Positions 48,948-59,930 of a DNA stretch of 64,000 nucleotides are shown here, in pieces. The notes under the pieces were generated by a model that saw nothing but the letters and a program-made list of their open reading frames with translations, searched no databases and was not told where the DNA came from. The position numbers were made by a program, and so were the translations under genes. Position 1 is the first letter of the stretch. Every line of letters begins with the position of its first letter. This DNA is from Thermothielavioides terrestris NRRL 8126 (lineage: Eukaryota; Ascomycota; Sordariomycetes; Sordariales; Chaetomiaceae), in assembly GCF_000226115.1 (NCBI RefSeq), contig NC_016459.1:4594501-4658500 (forward strand), given 5' to 3'.

Positions 48948-49039
48948 CTCGGATACCGGGAGTCGAACCCGGGGCTGTTGAGAGAGCAGTCACTCCTGAG
49001 GAGTGAGAGTCAACGATGTTACCGCTACACCATACCCGA
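48948..49039 (-). tRNA. tRNA-Glu (anticodon CTC) with intron
   Basis: Read on the minus strand. The acceptor stem pairs TCGGGTA with TATCCGA (one G-T pair) and has discriminator G. The D-arm region is GTGTAGCGGTAACAT. The anticodon stem pairs GTTGA with TCAAC, and the loop starts CTCTCA, giving anticodon CTC. About 20 nt of intron follow the base 3' of the anticodon. The T-arm is CCGGGTTCGACTCCCGG with a perfect 5-bp stem, which includes the B box. It reads GAG codons. CCA is not encoded, as usual in eukaryotes. Confidence 0.93.
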
Positions 49040-49160
49040 TGAATCGTGTGTGGTTTCCGATTGGTTAGTTGGGCCGAGGATTTGGCAACCTATTAGGTAA
49101 GGAGGCATACTAATTTTCGGCTCCACCCCGGCCCCTTTTTTTCGGCCCCTTTGGCGCGCA

Positions 49161-49269
49161 GTCAGCAATAACCCTTTTCGGAAGCACTGCATCGCTGCCG
49201 CACCGTAGCGCTGCCGCACTGAGCATGTCAGCAATAACCCTTTTCGGAAGCACTGTATCGCTACCGCAC
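49161..49269. repeat. 43-bp direct repeat next to the tRNA gene
   Basis: GTCAGCAATAACCCTTTTCG and the following 23 bases occur at 49161-49203 and again at 49227-49269 with two differences (period 66 bp). The pair lies about 120 bp upstream of the tRNA 5' end, a position often used by retroelements, but no element can be recognised. Confidence 0.8.
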
Positions 49270-49378
49270 TGTGCTCGGTCACTCATCAATTTGATCAGCA
49301 AGAAAAGAGGGTTCTGCCTTCTGTGTGCCTATCCCAGCAGCCTGCACTTCTAAGACCCAGCTCCTGCGCTCGTGATCG

Positions 49379-50352
49379 CTACCCTGCTGCGGTGCCTCTT
49401 GCCTCTGCCTCCTGTGACTGGTGCAGATGTCTTTTCCGCTCTAGCTCATCGGCTTTGGTGCCATCTATCAGCAATAGCATGATGACCCTTCGTTGCAACT
49501 CATTCATAACCTGCCGTGTCTTGGGCGTCCAAGCCATCAAAGCCAAAGCCACGGGTCATGTTGACGCGGCCCCGGAACCTGCCAGGGAGATATGTAGCTA
49601 CCTGGGTAGGAGATCATCTTCTGGCAGTGTTCGCACCTACGCCGCCGCGGCTGTGACCGCCGGGGCTGAGGGAGGTTCTCACCGTACGGCTGCGAGGGGC
49701 GTGCAGGCTGGGGCCGCCAGGGTCCTGGTAGTGCCGGCTGTGATGGTCCAGGAGGCAGAGCAAAGCCTGGTGGCGGAACTGTCTGGGTTGACATTGACGG
49801 TGCCGCGGTTCCATCAAAGTTTGATGGGCACCAAGACTTCCACGGCCACACGAACGGGGCGGGCCCCAAATGCTGCACCGGTCCTGCCCGCCACGGCATT
49901 GTCATCGGCCCTGAAAACGGCAGAGATATAGCCGGAGGTTGTCCCGGTCCTGCAAACCGCGTCGGTGCTGGAAAGGGGGGCAATGGTCTCGGGACGGCTA
50001 CTGCCGCGCTTGCAAGCAGCCATTCGTCCTGGTGGGAAGGTACCCTGCTAGTGGCGTTGTTGAGGTTGTCGAACAGACCGGGGGAAAGCGCCCGAACTGG
50101 GGATGGATGCTGTAATTCGGGTAGCAGTTCAGTGTTGTTCCGGTATATGGGACTGTCGGCTGGTGGCCGCTTGTCCAATCCTGATCGTCGGTTTCCGGGC
50201 ATGAAGCGGTCAAGTCTTGAGCTGCTTCGCGAGCCACCTCCGTAGCCTCTTGGAGAGGCGCCCGCCATGGGGCGTTGTCTTGGCCTTGGCGAGCCCGTTT
50301 GGATCCATTCGCAGCTTCCGTCCCTTTTCCTTCGCATCTCGCTGCTATGCAT
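49379..50352 (-). CDS. proline-rich hypothetical protein with CxxC motif
   Basis: The first exon starts at ATG 50352 and reads about 250 residues rich in Pro, Arg, Gly and Ser (SRLDRFMPGNRRSGLDKRPP, PAFVWPWKSWCPSNFDG-type patches). It ends in a basic stretch and CEHCQKMISYP. I join it through a 68-nt intron (49578-49511, weak GTTCCG donor, GGCAG acceptor) to a second exon 49510-49379 reading VMNELQRRVIMLLLIDG and an ELERKRHLHQSQEAEA helix before a TAG. That second exon is amphipathic and protein-like, but an alternative donor (GTAGCT) exists, and without splicing the frame ends at 49537. A 74-codon frame just upstream (50619-50395, with GGCQRGSYLYG) may be a separate or first exon. I recognise no family. 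Confidence 0.4.
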
Positions 50353-51576
50353 GCTCGTGATGATGCTTCGCTCTCATGATAGAAATACAATGCGCTAACA
50401 AGGCTCAAAATAGTCGTATTCTAGGATGTTGCACAGGTGAATCCAGGAGTCGAGCTCCATGTTACGGCTCTGGGCTAGCCGCCGGTCGCGGGACTGTGTG
50501 ATTCCGTAAAGGTAACTTCCACGCTGACACCCACCTGCCTCGCAAACAATGTGATACTGTCTGTCTGTCATAGCAGGCACGAATGGGCGGCCTGGGAGCT
50601 CCTTCTGGTCCACAACCATTCTGGTGTCCTCGTTCCCCCCCCTTCGTGCCCAGATGTAACGGCCTATTGACTTCCAGCTACCCGCAGCAAAGAGGTATTT
50701 AGCTTGTCTCTAACCAACCCTCTAAGGTTAGAGTTCCGACATCGACGTGTTTCCTGAGAAAGTGCGGAAGTACCACCTGTGCTTCGAGTCAAGAACCCAG
50801 TGTAACCCATCTGAAGCCTCGATGGAGCCTCGACGATCAGCAACGCCTCGGCAATTCGCATACTTTCCCGAACTAGGCGGCGCCCGCGCGAGGCTGCCGC
50901 TCTCAGATCGTCGTTCACTGGAGCGCGCCGTCGCATTTACCCGCCCTAGCGGGTCCGGCAATATCTCGCATTGATTGCGCTGCTTACCCCGGATCGGGTA
51001 AAAGCGACCCCAGATGCCGACTCGATCATCTCGTTGGTGCATCCGCCCATTCCGCCGCTTGCCTCTTGGCCTACTTTTCACTGCCGCCCCGGTCGAGATT
51101 GAGGCCACTCGGCCGTTCTGTTCCCAGAAGCGCTCAGCTCCATATGGCGCAGTCCAACTGGCAAAGGCAATGGATCGACCACCGCCCCCAGCTAGCTATC
51201 TCCCGTGTGCTCCACCTGCGGAATTGTGCGGGTATAGGCTCGATCCTTCTTTCTCCTGGCCAGTGGATGCGTGGTTCTTGGCCGAACCAAGCAAGGGGCG
51301 GCCTATTCGTTATTGCATTTCGCTGCCACGTACAAGACATCCTCATACCGCAGCCCGCTTTTTCGTTTCTTCAGAACCGCCTCCGCAGCTGCCGCGAGTC
51401 TGGAAACACGGTGACTTTGTTGTGGTGCTGGCCTCGACGTCTCACGGCCACATATGCCGTGGACTGAAATGAACTGGGCCATGGTCAGCGAGAAGTTACT
51501 GCAACACCTCCGCTAAGTCCGAGCCGACATCCGGTCCACCTAGCGCCAGGGCAGGTGCTCACGTCTGCTTCCGAAA
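50353..51576. other. intergenic, possible small ORFs only
   Basis: A 74-codon ATG frame at 50619-50395 (minus) has some protein-like sequence but no recognised family. A 152-codon frame at 51014-51472 (plus) overlaps another long frame and looks compositional. I call neither with confidence. Confidence 0.4.
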
Positions 51577-53360
51577 ATGCTAGCCCACGCCGTTTTCGGG
51601 GGGCTACTCCTTGCCGTCGCATGCCACAGCGCCGGTCTGCCGGCAAGCAGCAGCGGAGGTGGCAAAGGTCCGGCGCGAAATCCGGGATACGTGCGCATGC
51701 CGGTGGCTCGACACCAGTTCAACGGGACGGGCAAGTCGTCACGGGGTTGGCATTGGTCGTCGCCGCCAGGTGCCACGGGCTTCCCGCCGCCGCCGCAGCC
51801 GTCGCGTCGGCCCTGGTCCACCTTCCAACCCGGAGCATCGTCCACGCAGCCGGCGTCCTCCGGGCACCCGCCGGGACCGTCGCCATCAGTCCCGTCTCAC
51901 AGACCACGACGTGATGCCCAAGTACAGGCCACCAACCGATGGGGATGGTCGAGCCTGGAGGAGCTAGGGGGGATCGCGTATACTATCCAACGTGGGTACC
52001 ACTGCTGGTCATGTTTTCCCCCGCTGCTTCCCACACGCGTCGCTGACTCGCTGCTAGTGGATATCGGTACACCACCACAGACTGTCAAGGTATTCATCGA
52101 CACGGGCTCATATGAGCTGTGGGTAAATCCCAGATGCGACACGTCTGCCTCCGCAACTCTCTGCGAGGCCCAGGGCACCTACTACCCGGACAAGTCCAGC
52201 TCCTCCATGTTTGTGGGCGGCGAGTTTGACGTGAGTTACGGCACAGGGTCAGTCGAGGGATATTACTGGTCCGATGTCTTGAGCATCGCAAGTGAGTCTC
52301 GTCTCGTCGTCCGGTCCGGCCCCCTGACGGACACGGGCCGCTCGTTCTTCTCAACGCTGACGGCGCCCAGTGTTTCAGATTCCCCAGGTCCAATTTGCCG
52401 TTGCTAACGACAGCAACTATGCTTTTGCGGGGATCCTGGGCTTAGGATATGCCTACCCCTACTCCATCAACTACCCAAGCGTGCTGAACCTGATGGTCTC
52501 CGAGGGGCTGATCTCCGCCCCAATCTTCAGCCTGGGCCTAGGCGGTGACCAGGACAATTTTAGTATGTTGTCCTCTTGCGAAGCTGTGCGACCTGCCTCT
52601 CTAACCGCGGCCCAGGCGAGATCATCTTCGGCGGCGTCAACACATGGAAGTTCTCGGGCCCGCTGGTGCCCGTGCCTATTTGGCCGCCCATCTCACAGCA
52701 AGATCCGCGATGGATCCAGTATGTGATCGCGTGCTCCTCCAGACCCATTACTGTCCAACACTGACCTCCCCCAGATACTGGGTCAACGTCACGTCGGTCG
52801 GGATGACCAAGCCCGGCGAGCACCCGGTCATCTACACGCCAAGCGACGCCTTCGACATGCCCATGCTGCTCGACACGGGCTCGACGCTGTCGTACCTCCG
52901 CGAGGACCTCGTCGCCGTCATCGGCCAGCAGTTCGACGCCACCGTCGACAACGCCGGTAACTACCTTGTCGACTGCGCCTACCGCGACCAGGACGGCACG
53001 GTCGACTTTGGCTTCGACAGCGGCCGCATGGTCATCAACGTGCCCTACAAGGACTTCATATACCAGCAATACCCGGGCCACTGCTTGTTGGGAGTGCAGC
53101 CCGCCGATGCGGGGTCGACGAACTACGTGCTGGGGGATACCTTCATCAGGGGGGCGTACCGTGAGTGGCCGACACGTTGTCATCTTATGGCTTGGGGCTC
53201 ATTTGTGGGTAAAGGCAGAAAAATGCTAACTCATTCGGCAGTGGTCTTTGACCAGCAGTCGGACACGATCTGGATGAACCAGTACTACAACTGCGGCGAC
53301 GGCGTGGCTACGGTTGGCCTGTCAAAGGGGGACACGGGGCGTATAGTGGGAGCCTGTTAG
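51577..53360 (+). CDS. secreted pepsin-type aspartic protease (A1)
   Basis: Six exons: 51577-51991, 52058-52291, 52371-52562, 52616-52718, 52775-53160, 53242-53360 (482 residues). Signal peptide MLAHAVFGGLLLAVACHSAG. The next roughly 110 residues are Ser/Pro/Gly-rich and poorly conserved where a folded propeptide is expected. The mature core starts near IAYTIQLDIGTPPQTVKVFI with catalytic DTGS (Asp near 153), the flap YGTGSVEGYYWSD, then FAGILGLGYAYPYSINYP. The second DTGS is in MPMLLDTGSTLSYL (Asp near 348), followed by NYVLGDTFIRGAYLVFDQ. The protein ends at GRIVGAC without a GPI-attachment tail, so it is probably soluble rather than a yapsin. It should be an acid endopeptidase. Confidence 0.93.
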
Positions 53361-53519
53361 AGCGTTGTTTAACCCCCATTACCATGGCGAACATGTTGGG
53401 TTCAACGGGACGAGTTTGCCCGGCGTTGACAAGCGCAGGAACCCTACGGCTATTAGGTCTCACAAGACAAACTTGCACCGAGTAATGGCCACAGCCACTT
53501 TCATTCCTCCTCCCTTCGC

Positions 53520-54578
53520 CTAACCCCCCCTGATCCCCTCCCCAACCGGCCCCTCCCTCGTCCAGATATTCATCCCCACCTTCCCGCCAGCCAGCACGGG
53601 CAGCCCAGCATGCAGCGTCCGCTCGTCCCCCCTCCGGCCGCCGCCGCCGCCACCCAGCCCATCCTCCTCCCCCTCGATCAGATTCGCCCAAAACACCGCG
53701 TTCCCCTCCACCGGCCGGAAGGTCACCCCGGCCTCCCACTCCGCATCACAGTCCACAATCCCCTGCTCACACCACCACCCTTCCCCCTCCCGCGCCGCTT
53801 CACCCCCTCCATCGACAACAGACAAAGCCCCACCACCACCACCACCACCACCGATCCGAAGACGCGGAAAATTCGTACCCCCACCCAACGTCCCCTCCTC
53901 GACGCGGACGTAGACAAAGAACGAGGTGCGCCGGTTCCCGCCGCGGTCGGCGCCCGCGTGCGCCCCCGGCGCCGTGAACCAGTCCGTGTGGAAGTGGTAG
54001 TGCTCGCCCGGCGCGTAGCGCACGAGCTGCAGCGGCTCGAGGTGCGAGCGCGGCGTGCCGGGGCTCTGGAAGAGCAGCGCGCGCGTCTCGATGCAGGAGA
54101 CTACCGGGTCCGAGGGGGGCAGGGTGGTGGATTGGGAGGTGCGGACGGGGTGGTTGTGGGCGGTGGCTGGTTGGCCGTGGTTGTGGTTGTGGGGGTTGTT
54201 GTTGGAGGAGGACCGGGAGGAGGAAGTGGTCACGCCGCTGCGGGTGAAGGTCCCGTTGCTGTTTTTGGGTGGAGAGTGGCGGGTTGGGGATTAGCGTCGT
54301 GATCATGGCGGGGAGGGTGGATGGGGAAGGGGAAAGTGTACGAACCCGAGTTTGAGCAGATGGGCGCGCTCCGCGGGCGTGATGAAGTTCTTGATGTAGA
54401 TGACGAGCGGCGAGTGGGATACGAGGTGGGCTGTGTACGGCGGGTGCTCGCAGCGGTAGTCACTGCTTACGAGAGGCGCTTGTTGCTCGCCTAGCCCTGG
54501 ACTAGCTGAGCCTGCAGCGAAATGCAGCGCGGCAAGACCGCTGAACGTTGAAAATATTGATCGTAATGAAGGCATCAT
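53520..54578 (-). CDS. prolyl 4-hydroxylase-like 2-oxoglutarate/Fe(II) dioxygenase
   Basis: Two exons on the minus strand, 54578-54346 and 54258-53520 (323 residues); splicing joins HLLKLG to NGTFTRSGVTTSSS. Donor GTTCGT is weak but phase and family sequence fit. The N-terminus has a signal-like helix (SIFSTFSGLAALHFAAG). The domain begins VIYIKNFITPAERAHLLKLG. The iron-binding HxD is in VRYAPGEHYHFHTDWF (His near 168, Asp near 170). The distal His and the 2-oxoglutarate-binding Lys lie in ERTLHAGLPVLAGGKVGMNI. Low-complexity inserts (Asn/His-rich early, poly-Gly in the middle) interrupt the fold. In animals and plants this family hydroxylates proline in secreted proteins; the fungal substrate is unknown. 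Confidence 0.88.
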
Positions 54579-54974
54579 CGCTGCTTGGCGTTATGTTCGC
54601 TCATGATTGCGAATGAGGAGCCGCGTCTAAACTCAGATCTGCTCATCCTCGCTTCTTAACTTCTCCCCTGTTGCTGCCCTGTCGTGCAAAACCGGACTCT
54701 CAGATGGTGACAACCTGCAGGACTTGCAGGTGAAACACGTGTGGTGTGGTGCCATCCCCAACCTGAGCAGCTCAGGGGCAGTTTGTGTCAAGTCGGAGAT
54801 CGCTGCCCCTGAGTCTGCCCCTGGCGCACGAGCTACCCCTGTCTGTCATCTCTCCCGACCAAAATGTCACATCCAACCTCTATACACCTGACAAGCATCT
54901 TCTTCTTGATCTTAAAAACTCGTATATGACCTGGTGTTAGTTAATCTCTCGCTTTTCATTAATCCCTCTTGAAC

Positions 54975-56249
54975 ATGAAGTTACCCCAGCTTGCGCTCGC
55001 CCTTGTTCTCGCGAAGTCAGCGGCATGGACCCGCATTGCTGGATCAGAGGAGCTCGACACGATCTTGAGGGATAATGAAAGGACTCTGATTGCTTGTAAG
55101 AGTTAAAATAGCTCGAGGATAGCGGCACTTCAGTCAATTGCTAACACGTCCCAGATGTTCTGGTACGTACTAAGATCTAGAAGACCCGAGAGTTGACCGG
55201 TCTTTCCAGACTAACAAGCGGATTTAATTGCAGCCAAATGAGTATGCAATCCCGCCATTGGACACCGCAGTTTGAGATCACATAGCTCACCCAGAACAGT
55301 ACGAAGAGCCAGGTGTTCGAGCAAGAATGGAGCTCACTCCTGGACGGCGAAGCAGACGAGAAGTTGGTCAGCGTTGACTGCTCCGTCGAGACAGAACTCT
55401 GTCAACGACACGACGTGTCTTCCTTCCCAGCCATCCGACTGCATCACCAAAACGGGAGACGGACCCGGTACCGTGGCCCACGAAAAGCATCCGAAATCCT
55501 AGGATTCCTTCGCAGGACGACGCGGCCAGCAGTGTCGTTCGTAACAAGCCAGAACGCGACCGCCTTCCAGGCCATCGACGACGTGGTCTTCATCGGCCGT
55601 TTCGGACCGGACCACGAGCATCTACGAAGCCAGTTTGACCAAGCTGCTCGGACGTATCATGACCGGTTCTCCTTTGCCGTCGCCGAGGCGCGGCAGGGAC
55701 AAGAGCCGACGCTGGCGTGCTACAACAACCTCGACGGGGAGCACAAGTCGACAGCGGAGTTCGCCAGTCCGAGGGCAATCCCGGCGTTTGTAAAACTCTG
55801 CTCGGCGCCGCTCATCCCGGAGCTGATGAGGAGCAACGAGCTGTCGTTCTACGAAGTGAGCTCTTGCAAAATCCCAAATCTCCAGCGAAGTCCCGGGCGC
55901 TGATGACTTGACGCAACAACAGAGCCGCAAGAGCATAGTCCACTACTTCGTCCACAACGAAAAGGAGCGAGAGGCGTACGTCGCGGAGATGCGGCCGCTT
56001 GCCAAGAAGCTCAGAGAGTACCTGCACTTCGTCACGACGGATGCGAATGAGTACGCCGATGCGGCCGAGATGATGGGGCTCAGGAGGGGAGCCGGGGGCT
56101 TATCCGTGCAGAACCCCAACACCGGGGATGTGTACCCGTATGCTAGGAGGGAGAAGATCACTGCGGCTACGGTGGAGGCGTTTCTCGGCGATATTGTCCA
56201 GGGGAAGGTTCAGCCGTGGCGGGGCGATGCAGGACACGACGAGTTGTAG
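54975..56249 (+). CDS. ER-resident PDI/thioredoxin-like protein lacking CxxC, HDEL-tagged
   Basis: Five exons: 54975-55095, 55155-55162, 55234-55241, 55300-55855, 55923-56249 (339 residues). Exons 2 and 3 are 8 nt each; introns are 58-71 nt, with CTAAC branch sites in introns 1 and 2, and frame is exact. Signal peptide MKLPQLALALVLAKSAAW. The first thioredoxin-like domain reads TLIAYVLPNDTKSQVFEQEW. The position that in PDIs holds WCGHC is LPNDTKS, so the redox pair is missing. SVDCSVETELCQRHDVSSFP then matches the PDI pattern with cis-Pro. A second domain (about 120-240) and a third (SIVHYFVHNEKEREAYVAEM) follow. The protein ends GHDEL, an ER-retrieval signal. A binding/chaperone role without oxidoreductase activity is inferred. 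Confidence 0.88.
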
Positions 56250-56725
56250 GATAGTATCGTTGGTTTACAGTCTCGCACCAGACGTTGGAGCGTGCGGGTT
56301 GAGGATCTGAACCCGCTTGGAACTTGCATCTGCCTTCCGCCTATGCTCTTCCGCGCCCCCTCATTCCCAGTCCCTCTTACACCCCCTTGGAAGTTGCCAG
56401 GTCTAGGGCGGGGACAGGCCTGATTAACAATTAGTCCTTTCGGATGAGAGTGATTAGTTGAGTAGGACATTCCCGACGCTTTTGTTCATCATGATGCTAC
56501 TCTCCTGATGCTACTCCTAGAGACTATCACACGCTGTAGTTCATGCGACATGAAAGACATCAAACATCAACCTGGCGTAACCTTCGTGGGATCGTGAGCG
56601 CCACGGCCTGCGCATTTCATGAGTCGCTGTCAGTCATCCGACCATCAAACGATGGTGCCCGTAGGATCGCCATGCTTGTATGCAAATCATCATCATCCAA
56701 CCCCCGTTCCCCCGTTCCGTACGGC
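56250..56725. other. short intergenic, convergent 3' ends
   Basis: The PDI-like gene and the carboxylesterase gene end toward each other here. Nothing else is seen. Confidence 0.5.
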
Positions 56726-58510
56726 TCAGATATGCAGAATGTCCACGTTCGCGGCAATGAAATCGGCCGCCCCGGACCGGAAGTCATCCACAAGAGACCC
56801 GCTGTGATCCGCAAAGAACTGGATCATGTTGCGGTCCGCACCGGTCCATTGCGGCCAATCCTCGGCGACCTTGCTCTGGGCGCTGGTGCCGCCGGACGCA
56901 TCGTTGGGGTCCAGGTTGTAGACAAAGTTGGCGTAATAACTCTGGATGCTCCTGCTGGCGTAGTTCGGCAGGATGCCGAAGAAGACCTGCAGGATGTCGC
57001 TGCCGTGAAAGGTGCCAAGGATGGGCGTGCCGGCGTCGTAGCTAGCCAGGTACGACCACGCGGGCACGCTTGGGTTGACGGAGGTCGCGACCTGGAGGAA
57101 GACGCGCCGCGTGAGAGTGAAGACGAGGTCGCCGAGCATCGCGGCGAGCCGCTTGAAACCGGGGTACACCTCGTTCAGGAGGCCGGTGCCGAAGGGTGAG
57201 CCGTCCCAGACAAAGGGGGAGTACTGGCCCACGAGGGCCTGCACCTGCGCCTGGCTCGCGTCGTTGAAGAAAAGCGTGCCGAGGTAGTTGGCAAGCTTGT
57301 CGCTGGTGGTGATGTTCGACTGGAACAGCGCGAAGAGGGTGCCTTCGTCTTCCTGGTCGCCAATGATCATGGGCACGGCGGCATACTTCCCCTCCTTGAC
57401 CAAGACATCCGGGCTCTCGGTGAGTGCTTTGCCGTCCGGCCTGGGAAGGTAGGAGAGAGCGACCGAGCTGTATGACAAGATGGCAGGAACCGAGTTCGCG
57501 GCTGCTAGAAACTTGTCGTAGGGAAGCGCGCGAAGGCAGGCCAGCGTGTCTTGGGATGAGGCGCAGCCGGCCTGTTTCACAACGGTATCGTAGACCACTT
57601 GACCCTTGGGGCAGTCGACGGGGTCCGCGGGCACGATGCTGCCAGAGTTCATGATGGCGCCGCGGAATAGGGGCTTGCCCTTGTACGTGTTGTCGCCGTC
57701 GTAGAGGGCCATCTGGTCGAAGACGGAGATGGCACCGGCCGACTCGCCCCAGATGGTCACTCTATCCGGGTCACCGCCGAAAGCCGCAATGTTGTCGGCG
57801 ACCCACTCGAGGCCCATGCGCTGGTCAAGGAGGCCGAGGTTTGCAGCGCCGTCGGCCAGGATCTCCTTGCCGGGCATGAAGCCAAAGCCACCAACGCGAT
57901 AGTTGACAGCCACCAAGATGTAGGGCTTGCCCAAGCTGACAGCACCTGAGACGAGCGGGCCGCCGTCATACATGGAGCTCCAACCTAGCTAGTACTTTCA
58001 GTCAGTGGGCGAGTCAGTGAAAGTCCAATCACACGGACGCACCTCGAAGCCGCCTCCGAAGATCCAAAACAAAACGGGCAGGTTGTCGCCGGCCTTGGTG
58101 CCCACGGGCCGATAGACATCAATGTTCAAGCAGTCCTCGCTGATCTTGAGGGCCTTCTGGAAGAACGGCAGGTTTGAGACGGTGGTGAGGACTTCGGACA
58201 GCAGATCGTCGGACGCTGTATTGGCGAGGAACTGCGGGCACGCCGGCGCAGTTTGCGACGCATCGAAGGTGCCCAGCGACGAGTTGAGCCTGACAGGGGG
58301 CTTGAGTCTCAGCGGACCAACCGGGGCCTGGGCAAACGGAATGCCGGTGAAGGCCTCGGTGTCCTCACGGCTCACGCCGACGATGGTGCCCGACGAGATG
58401 ACGACCGTTGGGGCGGACCGCTTCTCAATAACCCTGGATGGCGGCGCCGGGGGTGCTGCAGCAGCCTCACGCAGCAGCGCCGCGGCCGCCAGCGCAGTGA
58501 TAGCCTTCAT
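56726..58510 (-). CDS. secreted type-B carboxylesterase/lipase
   Basis: Two exons on the minus strand, 58510-58043 and 57988-56726 (576 residues). [20 protein letters not shown] is a signal peptide. The intron (54 nt, GTGCGT, ctag acceptor) joins GGGFE to [10 protein letters not shown]. Landmarks are [43 protein letters not shown] (oxyanion hole), [14 protein letters not shown] (nucleophile Ser near 239), [11 protein letters not shown] (acid Glu region) and [14 protein letters not shown] (His). This is the alpha/beta-hydrolase group that includes Candida rugosa and Geotrichum lipases and cholinesterases. Length is normal for the family. Substrate (lipid, feruloyl or other ester) is not determined. 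Confidence 0.94.
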
Positions 58511-59805
58511 GGTATGTTCGATGGTGACCCGCACCGGACCGAAGCGAGGAGTAAAGTTTGTAGGTGGGGGGAAGGAACGAGAACTCCGAGTTCCCTAACC
58601 AATTCTTGCGGTTGCGGGCGAGGAAAGGGCCGCGGCCCTGCCTCATATAGCAGCTTCCGAGTTCTCTCATGATGGGCTTGGTTTGATGCGAGGGTCCCGG
58701 GCGGCCCAAAAGAAGGTCACGCAGCGCGTGGGGATATGGACAGGATGGGAAAGCGTCCGAAGGAAGCGCTGAACAGCCAGCTCTTGCGGTGCTTGCGGCG
58801 CTGTTTGCGAGGCCTGCGTGGGGTACCTCCCTGGGTGGCTCCCCCGAGGGATGCAGCCAGTCGCATGATGCGTGGCGAGGCCATGGTTGCATCCCCTCAA
58901 GTCACACAACAAAGCGCCGCGAGGCCTGACCAGGCTGGGCCAGGCTGCTGGCCACCCATCGCAAAGGCATGTGAACAAGCCCGGAGAGTTTCGTGACTCG
59001 CGCTAGGCATGTTCGGATTACACTACTGTGATAGAAACAAGCCTCGGCAACACAACCAAAGCCAGCGCCCTGATTGGTAGGCAGCCGGGCGCCCCATGGC
59101 CAACGCTTAGCTTCCCCCGCATCACAGCACCACCGGCCAGGCGGGTGGGTAGCAACGGGCAGGTCGTCATCGCCCTAAGAGTGGCTTGGTCGTGCCGGAA
59201 CCGGCGGAGAGAAAGGCGGTCACTGAACGAATCGGCGCATCGGGAGAGGATCGGGCCATGAAGAAACGAGACTTTCCCCTGGGCACACGTGCTTGTCGTC
59301 AATGTCGAACAGGTGAATCCCGGTCCGCCAGATCCAGATCGGGACGAACGCCCCTGCATCTGGGCCCAGATCTGGAGGCCCGCAACGGCCGATCAAGGAG
59401 GGCCGTAACTGCCGGCCAGGGAGAGACGATCGGCGTCGCTAACCAAATATCCCAGTGGGCATCCTGCTAGGAAGGCAAGCGGATTTGATGAGACGGAAGC
59501 GAGCGGGAGCCGGCCGCACTGGGACCGGCCACAAATGAGAGCCGCCACATTCCGGGTTAGGTGTAATTTAGGTATCGGATGCAAGACGGCAGAATCTGGG
59601 GAAAAGTGTGGGGTGCATCGTGCAGGGTCTTGTGTGACGTAGCGCCTTGGGAAAGTGCTGTGCGGGGAGTTGTCGGGGACGACTTCCCTTTTGGGGGTTC
59701 AGCTCCAGGCGGCATTTGCGGGCATACAACTTAGACTGCCATTGCTCACGAAATTCGCCGGGAGACCACGCTAGCCAGTTCTTCTACCAGGTGGGGATCC
59801 GAAGG

Positions 59806-59930
59806 ACGAAAAAAAAGAAAGAAAAAAAAGAAAGAAAAAAAAGAAAGAAAAAAAAGAAAGAAAAAAAAGAAAGAAAAAAAAGAAAGAAAAAAAGAAAGAA
59901 AAAAAAAGAAAGAAAAAAAGAAAGAAAAAA
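59806..59930 (+). repeat. GAAA/GAAAAAAAA purine microsatellite
   Basis: About 125 bp alternate GAAA with longer A runs (near-13-bp period, becoming irregular to the right). The long Lys/Glu/Arg or Phe/Ser frames across it are artefacts of composition. Confidence 0.95.

Noticed and set aside
51014..51472. 152-codon ATG frame upstream of the aspartic protease
   Set aside because: Overlaps another long frame, no domain, signal peptide or splice support; cannot be told from chance.
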